From: Sulfurimonas sp.
GTDB taxonomy: Bacteria; Campylobacterota; Campylobacteria; Campylobacterales; Sulfurimonadaceae
Assembly: GCA_030949825.1 (NCBI GenBank)
Contig: JAUZSC010000031.1
Span: 1-64,000, forward strand
DNA length: 64,000 nt
Reading direction: 5' to 3'
Below are positions 57,169-64,000 of this stretch, piece by piece (position 1 is the stretch's first letter; each line of letters starts with the position of its first letter). Below the pieces are notes generated by a model. That model was given only the letters and a program-made list of their open reading frames with translations, ran no database searches and was not told where the DNA came from. Position numbers and translations under genes: made by a program.

Positions 57169-58598
57169 ATGTTTGAAGTAGTTATCGGTCTTGAAGTTCA
57201 TGTTCAACTTAACACAACAACAAAACTTTTTTGTTCATGTCCAACAAGTTTTAACCATAAACAAAATACAAATACTTGTCCAGTATGTTTAGCCCTTCCT
57301 GGTGCTTTGCCTGTACTTAACAAAGAAGTAGTTCATAAATCTATCATGCTTGGAACAGCCGTAGATGCTACGATAAACAGAACCTCTATATTTGACAGAA
57401 AATCTTACTTTTACCCTGATTCTCCTTCTGCTTACCAGATAACGCAACTTTATACACCTATAGTTGAGCATGGAAAGTTAGAAATAGACTTAGAAAATGG
57501 AACTAAGAAAACAATTCGTATTAACCGTGCGCATATTGAAGCAGATGCTGGAAAAAATATTCATGATGGTGATGTTTCTAAGGTTGATTTAAATCGCGCA
57601 GGAACTCCACTTTTAGAGATTGTATCCGAACCAGATTTGAGTAATGGCGATGAAGTTGTTTCTTATTTAAAAAAACTCCATTCTATCATCCGTTATCTTG
57701 ATATAGGTGATGCAAATATGCAAGAGGGCTCTTTTCGCGTTGATGTAAATGTTTCTATCCGTCCAAAGGGTGATGAAAAACTCTATACGCGTGTTGAAGT
57801 AAAAAATATTAACTCATTTAAATTTATCCAAAAAGCTATAGATGTTGAAGTTGCTCGTCAAAGTGAAGCTTGGGAAGATGGTATTTATGAGCAAGAAATA
57901 GCGCAAGAAACTAGACTTTACGATCAAGAAAAAAATGAAACGCGTTCTATGCGCGGAAAAGAAGAAGCAGCTGACTACCGTTACTTTCCAGAACCTGACT
58001 TACTTAAATGTCTTGTAACAGATGCCATGATGGAAAAATATAGTAAAATTCCAGAATTAGCAGATGAAAAACATGCTAGATTTATAAGTGAATATGGCAT
58101 GAATGAATACAATGCTGGTGTAGTCACAGCATCTGTTGAAACTGCACACTTTTTTTGAAACGATGATGAGAGAGGATGGAGTTACAGCTAAGACAGCACT
58201 TACATGGCTTACAGTTGAACTTCCTGCACGATTTTGCGGTGAGATAAATATTACAAACTCACTCGTAGATGCTAAGAAACTTGGGTTTTTAGTAAAACGA
58301 ATTGACGATAAAACTATTAGCGGAAAAGCGGCTAAAGAAGTCTTAGATTATATCATGAAAAAAGAAGCGCCTGTAGATGAAGTTATTGATAAATTAGGTC
58401 TTAAACAAGTCTCTGACTCTGGAGCGATTGAAGCTATTTGTGACGAAATAATTGCGCACAATCCTGAGAAAGTAGAACAATACAAAGGCGGAAAAGAAAA
58501 ACTTTTTTGGTTTCTTTGTAGGTCAAGTTATGAAAGCAAGTCAGGGAACAGCAAATCCTCAAGCGGTAAATGAAGTACTTAAAACTAAGTTAGGATAA
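57169..58598 (+). CDS. gatB: Asp/Glu-tRNA amidotransferase subunit B, two frameshifts
   Basis: GatB helps convert misacylated Glu-tRNA-Gln and Asp-tRNA-Asn to the correct forms. Hallmarks: [18 protein letters not shown], the [15 protein letters not shown] segment, [12 protein letters not shown], and [15 protein letters not shown]. The frame breaks at T7 58150-58156 and again at T6 58503-58508; the corrected end reads [20 protein letters not shown] to TAA 58596-58598. About 476 residues. Essential in this phylum, so the shifts are errors. Confidence 0.95.
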
Positions 58599-58605
58599 AC
58601 CTTAG

Positions 58606-60159
58606 ATGCTTGCACATTTGATAGTAGATTTTTCTTATTTTTTAAATACATCAAATAACTACAAAAAAACAAAAAAATTCTTTTATAATTTCTTAGAAAA
58701 TGGAGATTATAAATACAAAAAATACTTTGATTTTTTCATGATTACGCTTATTTTTATAAGTGTTGCAATCTTAATTCGTGAAGTAAAGTCTGAGGTAAGT
58801 GCAAATCTTCTTTTTATAAATAATTATATTATATCTTTTATTTTTTTTATTGAATATATTTTGAGGCTTTGGGTTAGCAGTAGTATTTCCACTGTAATCC
58901 TTGAGCAAAATGAACATGATGTAATGATAGAAGAAAAATTTAGACTTTTTAAAGCACTAAGAACTGCAGGTAGAATGAAGTTAAAATATATTTTTTCTGT
59001 AAAAGCATTAATAGACTTATTAGCTATACTTCCGTTCTTTCATGAACTTAGACTTTTGCGTATTTTTATACTATTTCGTGTTTTTAAACTTTTTCGTTAT
59101 GCTAAAAGTATTCAAACCTTTACTTCGATAATAGTTGCCAAAAAGTTTGAGTTTTTTACACTTTTGATTTTTTCTTCTTTAATTATTTTTATGTCTTCTG
59201 TTCTTATTTATGTGATGGAAGCAAATAATCCAGAATCTTCAATTAACACACTTTTTCAAGCAATTTATTGGTCAATCGTAACTATCTCTACTGTAGGTTA
59301 CGGAGATATTACCCCTGTGACAGCCGAGGGACAAGTTGTTGCTATGTTTGTTATAGTTGCTGGTATTGGTGTTTTTTCTTTTACAACTTCACTTATCGTT
59401 ACCTCTTTTACAGAAAAACTAGATGAAGCAAAAGATTTGAAGGTTATAGATGATATTGCAAAAATTAAAGAATTTTATCTCATCTGTGGTTATGAAAGTG
59501 TAGCCAAAGAAGTTTGTAAGCGTTTGATCCTTAAAAATAATATTATAATTTTAGATGAAAACATACAAAAAATTGAGCAAGCAAAAAAAGATGGTTTTAT
59601 AGCTTTAAACTATAATCCGGGGAGCATTCAAAGTTATAAAAAGCTTAAAATAAATATACAAACACAGGTAAAAGCAATCCTGTGTTTAGGTGAGAGTGAT
59701 GTTAAAAATGTTTATACAGCTTTGACTATTCGTTCGTTCAACAAAGATGTATATATTCTTTCTCTTTTAAAAAATCAAGCAAATAAAAATAAGTTAAATT
59801 TTGCAGGTGTAAATGAGATGTTTTATGAAAAAGAACTCGTAGGAATCATAGCAAAAGAGTTTGTTGGTAAACCTGTTGCTTTTGAAGCAATACACTCCTT
59901 GCGTTCAAATTATAAAAACATAGATATAGAAGAATTACTTATCACACAGCGAATTTTAGAGACATATGCGAATGTGGGTGATTTAGAAAATAAAAAATAT
60001 GCAATCGTACTTCTAGGAGTCTATAAAATTGCAAAAAAGCGTTTCTTTTTTAATCCTATTGATTCGACTATGCTAGAAGCTGGAGATTATCTTCTTGTTA
60101 TTGGAAATACTCAATTTATAAAAGAGTTTCATACATTTCTACAGACGAAGGTGTCTTGA
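58606..60159 (+). CDS. Voltage-gated-like K+ channel with RCK domain
   Basis: 517 residues. Six-span channel in the first 260: spans near 40-58, 70-90, 130-145, an S4-like helix 147-166 with regularly spaced Arg (LRLLRIFILFRVFKLFRYAK) and the pore filter TVGYGD at 229-234. A TrkA-N/RCK domain (about 285-400) and TrkA-C (420-517, ending YLLVIGNTQFIKE) follow. Would gate K+ flux in response to voltage or ligand. It overlaps the next gene by four bases. Confidence 0.88.
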   Translation: MLAHLIVDFSYFLNTSNNYKKTKKFFYNFLENGDYKYKKYFDFFMITLIFISVAILIREVKSEVSANLLFINNYIISFIFFIEYILRLWVSSSISTVILEQNEHDVMIEEKFRLFKALRTAGRMKLKYIFSVKALIDLLAILPFFHELRLLRIFILFRVFKLFRYAKSIQTFTSIIVAKKFEFFTLLIFSSLIIFMSSVLIYVMEANNPESSINTLFQAIYWSIVTISTVGYGDITPVTAEGQVVAMFVIVAGIGVFSFTTSLIVTSFTEKLDEAKDLKVIDDIAKIKEFYLICGYESVAKEVCKRLILKNNIIILDENIQKIEQAKKDGFIALNYNPGSIQSYKKLKINIQTQVKAILCLGESDVKNVYTALTIRSFNKDVYILSLLKNQANKNKLNFAGVNEMFYEKELVGIIAKEFVGKPVAFEAIHSLRSNYKNIDIEELLITQRILETYANVGDLENKKYAIVLLGVYKIAKKRFFFNPIDSTMLEAGDYLLVIGNTQFIKEFHTFLQTKVS

Positions 60160-60836
60160 TGAATAATAATACTGCAGTGATTTTTGGGTTTAATGAGTTC
60201 GCTTTTGAAATTAAAAAAAATATAGAATCAGCATACAAAGAAGTATATATTTTTTCTTTAGATGCAGATGCTGCGTTTAGTTTTGATTTAAGTGATGATT
60301 GGGATGACTTACAGACAAAAGTGAATATATCAGAGTGTTCAGTTTTTTGTGTTTTAGAAGATATGGCAGAAAATATATTTTTAACTATATCGCTGCGTGA
60401 TAGCTTTCCTGATTTGTCTATAGTTGCTTTGAGTGATGATAAAGAAAGTAGTGCAAAACTTCTTCTAGCAGGTGCTACAAAAGTTTTACCAAGTACGCAA
60501 ACTACAGCAGATGTAATTGTCGATATGTTGGAAAAACCTATAGTCACAAAAGTCTTACATGATATACTTTATGAAAACAGTGACTTGAAAATAGCACAAA
60601 TAAAGGTAGAAAATCATTCTTTTTTTGATGGAAAATACCCTACAGATATAGAGTGGAGTAGAGATCATGGAATAATTATAATCTCACTTGTTCACAAAGA
60701 TGAAAGCCGAGAATTTATATATTCATCACGAGCAAAACATCATGTTGTACAAAGTGGTGATATTTTTGTTGTTGTAGGCTATGAAGTTGATATAGAGGCA
60801 TTTAAAAGACTAATAGGGAACAAAGATGAAAACTAA
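60156..60836 (+). CDS. Stand-alone TrkA-N/TrkA-C protein
   Basis: 226 residues: a Rossmann-like N-domain without a clear GxGxxG (TAVIFGFNEFAFEIKKNI) and a TrkA-C domain (SLVHKDESREFIYSSRAK ... DIFVVVGYEVDIEAFKRLIG). No membrane part. Translationally coupled (ATGA) to the channel upstream, so it probably joins or regulates its RCK gating ring. The ATG of gpsA lies inside its end. Confidence 0.8.
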   Translation: MMNNNTAVIFGFNEFAFEIKKNIESAYKEVYIFSLDADAAFSFDLSDDWDDLQTKVNISECSVFCVLEDMAENIFLTISLRDSFPDLSIVALSDDKESSAKLLLAGATKVLPSTQTTADVIVDMLEKPIVTKVLHDILYENSDLKIAQIKVENHSFFDGKYPTDIEWSRDHGIIIISLVHKDESREFIYSSRAKHHVVQSGDIFVVVGYEVDIEAFKRLIGNKDEN

Positions 60837-61720
60837 GATAGGTGTGATTGGTGCTGGGAAATGGGGTTGTGCTTTAGCTTTTGCCTTGGGTGAAAAGAAT
60901 GATGTGCTCATAAGTTCACGCACTCCAAGAGATTTGAAAAATTTTGTAAGCCTTGATGAAATTTTAAAGTGTGAATACTTAGTTGTAACCGTTCCAGCGC
61001 AACAAGTCTCAGAGTGGTTGAGAGAAAACTTTGTTTTTAGTGGACAAAAGATATTGGTTGCATCTAAAGGTATAGAAGCTAGTAGTGGAAAATTTTTAAA
61101 TGAAATTTATGAAGCGTATATTCCAGATGAAAATATTTGTTTTCTCTCGGGTCCATCCTTTGCATCTGAAGTCTTACAATCTTTGCCAACAGCCTTAGTT
61201 GTAAACTCTCACAATGAAGTTCTTAGTGGAGAGTTTGCTTCATTTTTTCCATCTTTTATAAAAGCATATACTTCAAGCGATGTAATGGGTGCTGAAATAA
61301 CAGGTGCATATAAAAATGTAATCGCTATTGCAGCTGGCATCTGTGAGGGTTTAGGTCTTGGAAAAAAATGCAGGAGCAGCTTTAATCTCTAGGGGTTTAG
61401 TAGAGATGCAAAGATTTGGGAAAGTATACGATGCAAAAGAAGAAAGCTTTATCGGGCTTAGTGGGGCAGGTGACTTGTTTTTAACAGCATCTTCAAATAT
61501 GTCGAGAAATTTTCGTGTTGGATTAGGTCTTGCACAAGGAAAAGCACAAGAAGAGATTTTAGAAGACTTAGGTGAAGTGGCTGAGGGTATCGGAACTAGC
61601 TATGCCTTGCAAGAAATCTCAAAACAAAAAGCTTTATATCTTCCAATAGCCAAAGAAGTTTACGAGATGCTCGAGGGAAAAAATCCTCAAGAATCTCTTC
61701 GTGATTTGTTGTCTAAATAA
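60826..61720 (+). CDS. gpsA: Glycerol-3-phosphate dehydrogenase, one frameshift
   Basis: GpsA makes sn-glycerol-3-phosphate for phospholipids. NAD(P) motif GVIGAGKWGCALAF, then SGPSFASEVL, and the catalytic Lys in GAYKNVIAIAAGICEGLGLG. An A7 run at 61362-61368 shifts the frame; NAGAALISRGLVEMQRFG continues to SGAGDLFLTASS and the stop at 61718-61720. About 298 residues. Confidence 0.93.
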
Positions 61721-61738
61721 TATAAAATAAGGAAGAAA

Positions 61739-62572
61739 ATGAAATATACAAAAATTATGATGAGTCTTGCAGTTGCAAGTACATTAAGTGCAGGTTGGTT
61801 TGATAGTGTGAGTGATGCTTTGAGTGCAGTTACAGATAATACTCCCATAAAGACAGAGTCTAAAATCGAGACAACAAGTAGTGCATCTTCAATTATGACA
61901 AGTTTATCGTCTAATGATATGAACGGGGCATTAAAAGAAGCATTAAATAAAGGTGTATCCTACGCGATAGATGCACTTGGTCAAGATAATGGTTATCTTG
62001 ATAATCCACTTGCAAAAATTGGCTTACCAAAAAGTATGCAAACGATGGCTGATTTAGTTAGAAAAGCTGGTGGAGATAAGTATGTAGATGATTTAGTTCT
62101 TTCTATAAATAATGCAGCTACAGAAGCTGCGCCAAAAACAGCAGAGATATTTGCAAAGAGTATTTCTTCTATGAGTATAGAGGATGCGAAGAAAATTTTA
62201 TTAGGTTCTAATGGTGCTGCAACAGACTACTTTAGAAACACTACTACAAAAGATTTGCAAGCAACTATTTCTCCTATTATTGAAAAAAGTATGCAAAATA
62301 ATGATGTTGCAAAGTATTATGAAAGCTTTCAATCATTTTACAAAGAAAATGCTGGCATGTTGAAAAATGAATATGTTAGTGGTGCTGCAAGTATGTTTGG
62401 TTACGGTGATATGATTCCAAGCGATAAGGATGAAGATATAAACGCGTTTGTAACAAACAAGTCTATTGATGGAATTATGGTGATGATTGAGGAACAAGAG
62501 AAAAAAATTAGAGATAATCCTTTAAGCCAAAACAGTGATTTAATTGGGAAAGTTTTTTCAGTATTTGAATAA
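61739..62572 (+). CDS. DUF4197 family exported protein
   Basis: 277 residues with a signal peptide (MMSLAVASTLSAGWFDSVS) and the DUF4197 segment: ALKEALNKGVSYAIDALGQD, GLPKSMQTMADLVRKAGGD and FAKSISSMSIEDAKKILLGS. The C-terminal part ends in MVMIEEQEKKIRDNP. Family function is unknown; it is periplasmic. Confidence 0.8.
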   Translation: MKYTKIMMSLAVASTLSAGWFDSVSDALSAVTDNTPIKTESKIETTSSASSIMTSLSSNDMNGALKEALNKGVSYAIDALGQDNGYLDNPLAKIGLPKSMQTMADLVRKAGGDKYVDDLVLSINNAATEAAPKTAEIFAKSISSMSIEDAKKILLGSNGAATDYFRNTTTKDLQATISPIIEKSMQNNDVAKYYESFQSFYKENAGMLKNEYVSGAASMFGYGDMIPSDKDEDINAFVTNKSIDGIMVMIEEQEKKIRDNPLSQNSDLIGKVFSVFE

Positions 62573-63908
62573 TATATTACAGTATAAAGAAGAATTTAAA
62601 AGTATTCTAATAGCTATTTTAATTGGCTTATTTATTTTTGGAGTTTCTCTTACTTTATTTAACCAAACACAAGCAATACTTTTTGGTTTAATCGCTATGC
62701 TCGTTGCACTTTGGACGAGTGAAGTTTTCCCTTTAGGTGTGGTTTCCTTACTTCCCATACTTTTGTTTCCAGCTTTTGGAGTTCTCTCTACAAAGGCTAC
62801 TACTGTAAACTATTCGCATCCTATAATCTTTTTATTTTTAGGCGGATTTTTACTTGCTATTGCCGTTGAAAAGACAAAATTACATATCTATATAGCCGAT
62901 AAAATACTTGGATTATTCCCCTCAACTCCACGAGGAATGATATTTTCCCTTGCACTTACAGCAGGTTTTTTATCTTCGATTCTTTCAAACACTACGACTA
63001 CACTTTTACTTATTTCTATCGCTCTTTTTATAACAGACGATATAAAACTCAAGATGCGATTTGCTCTTGCTATTGCTTACGGAGCGAGTGTTGGTGGAAT
63101 AATAACACCTATAGGAACACCACCGAACTTAATCCTTATGGGAATTATGAGTGAAAAAGGAATGGAATTGATTCCATTTATACAATGGATTTGGATGGTC
63201 TTACCACTTGCTTTAGTCATGTTAGTAGTTGTAAGTTCACTTCTGAGTATTGGGGTATCTAAAACTGAAATTTACAGAGATAAGATTAAGCATACCTTAG
63301 ACATACCTCAAAAAAAAGTTTTATTTATTTTAGGTGGATTAATATTTTTTCTTTTATTAAATACACAAATAGGTATGAGCGAATCTGCAATGCTCTTAGC
63401 TGCAGGACTCATTTTGTTTATGCCACCTTTTAAGATTTTAGAATGGAACGCAGATGCACCAAAAGTTCCGTACCAAATTATGTTTTTATTTGGAGCAGGT
63501 TTTTCTATAGCTAAGGCATTTGGTGATACTGGTCTAGCAGATGCAGTAGCATCGTATTTACTAGCAATGACGGATATGCCCCCTATACTTTTACTTTTAA
63601 GTGTAGCAGTTCTTATAACTTTTACAACCGAGATAACATCAAATACAGCACTTATCTCTATTATGCTTCCTGTTATTTATTCTGTAAGTGAACAAGCAGG
63701 GATTAATACAACTTTGTTTATGATGGTAGCAACAGTGTGTGCTAGTTATGCCTTTATGCTCCCTATCGCGACCGCTCCAAATGCTATTGCTATGAGTAGT
63801 GGTGCTGTGCATATAAAAGATATGATTCGTTATGGAATAGTTTTAAATTTTGTAGGAATATTTTTTATTGTGCTCATCGCAGAGTTCTTTTGGAAAAATA
63901 TATTATAG
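62565..63908 (+). CDS. SLC13/DASS-type anion:Na+ symporter
   Basis: The best start is TTG 62565 (MNNILQYKEEFKSIL), giving 447 residues; an upstream TTG 62544 lies inside the preceding gene. About 11-12 spans. The two ion-binding repeats are clear: SNTTTTLL with TPIGTPPNLI, and TSNTALISIMLPV with ATAPNAIAMS. Transports dicarboxylates, sulfate or phosphate; the substrate is not decided by sequence. Confidence 0.85.
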   Translation: MNNILQYKEEFKSILIAILIGLFIFGVSLTLFNQTQAILFGLIAMLVALWTSEVFPLGVVSLLPILLFPAFGVLSTKATTVNYSHPIIFLFLGGFLLAIAVEKTKLHIYIADKILGLFPSTPRGMIFSLALTAGFLSSILSNTTTTLLLISIALFITDDIKLKMRFALAIAYGASVGGIITPIGTPPNLILMGIMSEKGMELIPFIQWIWMVLPLALVMLVVVSSLLSIGVSKTEIYRDKIKHTLDIPQKKVLFILGGLIFFLLLNTQIGMSESAMLLAAGLILFMPPFKILEWNADAPKVPYQIMFLFGAGFSIAKAFGDTGLADAVASYLLAMTDMPPILLLLSVAVLITFTTEITSNTALISIMLPVIYSVSEQAGINTTLFMMVATVCASYAFMLPIATAPNAIAMSSGAVHIKDMIRYGIVLNFVGIFFIVLIAEFFWKNIL

Positions 63909-63925
63909 AAAAAATAAGGAAAAAA

Positions 63926-64000
63926 ATGATAGTTCATATCGTAATGTTTAAATTTAAAGAAGAGAATAAAATTTTTAATATTGAGTTAGTTGTAGATAAA
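63926..64000 (+). CDS. Dabb-domain (stress-responsive A/B barrel) protein, 5' part
   Basis: ATG 63926 with AAGGA seven bases upstream opens 25 codons to the window end. MIVHIVMFKFKEEN is the typical start of Dabb family proteins, small dimeric alpha/beta barrels. The rest lies outside. Confidence 0.65.
   Translation, partial: MIVHIVMFKFKEENKIFNIELVVDK

Overview
The window is AT-rich DNA from a member of the Campylobacterota (formerly Epsilonproteobacteria), most likely a Sulfurimonas- or Sulfuricurvum-like sulfur-metabolising bacterium. The evidence is the gene order slyD-fabD-pfs-ttcA, helical-shape peptidoglycan hydrolases of the Pgp1/Pgp2 (Csd4/Csd6) type, a FlaG gene with a sigma-28 promoter, atpB next to a small membrane protein, and a PsrABC-type molybdoenzyme. 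The genus call is inference.

Layout. (1) 1-118 is cytosine-rich low-complexity sequence and looks like a contig-end artefact. (2) 134-12782 is the right part of a tailed prophage: portal-like fragment, scaffold, major capsid, tail tube, tail-assembly chaperone with a GGGAAAG slippery site, tape measure, tail fibres, holin and T4-type lysozyme. Almost every prophage gene is broken by indels, at roughly one per 100-200 bases. (3) 12783-19222 is chromosome on the plus strand: slyD, a P-loop/Fis-type regulator, fabD, a nitrilase-family amidohydrolase, pfs, ttcA, yebC and yigZ, with one minus-strand gene after ttcA. (4) 19185-34740 is a minus-strand run of 16 genes with overlaps or gaps under 20 bases, probably one operon: FTR-like/rhodanese protein, rplI, hslV, hslU, era, pgp2, pgp1 and an MSHA-type pilus/secretion assembly set (mshI-J-K-L-M-N, unknown, mshE, mshG), with no pilin genes. 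(5) 34741-45385 holds argG, flaG, an MFS and a MATE transporter with two small genes, a PAS protein separated from a GGDEF-EAL protein by one in-frame TGA, a group II intron, and gltA. (6) 45468-64000 is mostly housekeeping on the plus strand: ligA, tlyA, an orphan response regulator, ribF, truD, atpB, psrABC, gatB, a K+ channel with a companion TrkA-like protein, gpsA, a DUF4197 protein, an SLC13-type carrier and the start of a Dabb-domain gene.

Functional picture. psrABC would reduce polysulfide or a similar sulfur compound using quinol at the membrane. Pfs detoxifies SAH and MTA and in this phylum also serves menaquinone synthesis. The Msh proteins would build an inner-membrane to outer-membrane assembly machine.

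Sequence quality. Outside the prophage about 15 genes carry single frameshifts, mostly in homopolymers of 5-8 bases and including essential genes (era, ligA, gatB, gpsA). This points to residual long-read indel error. Coordinates given for broken genes are for the reconstructed gene.
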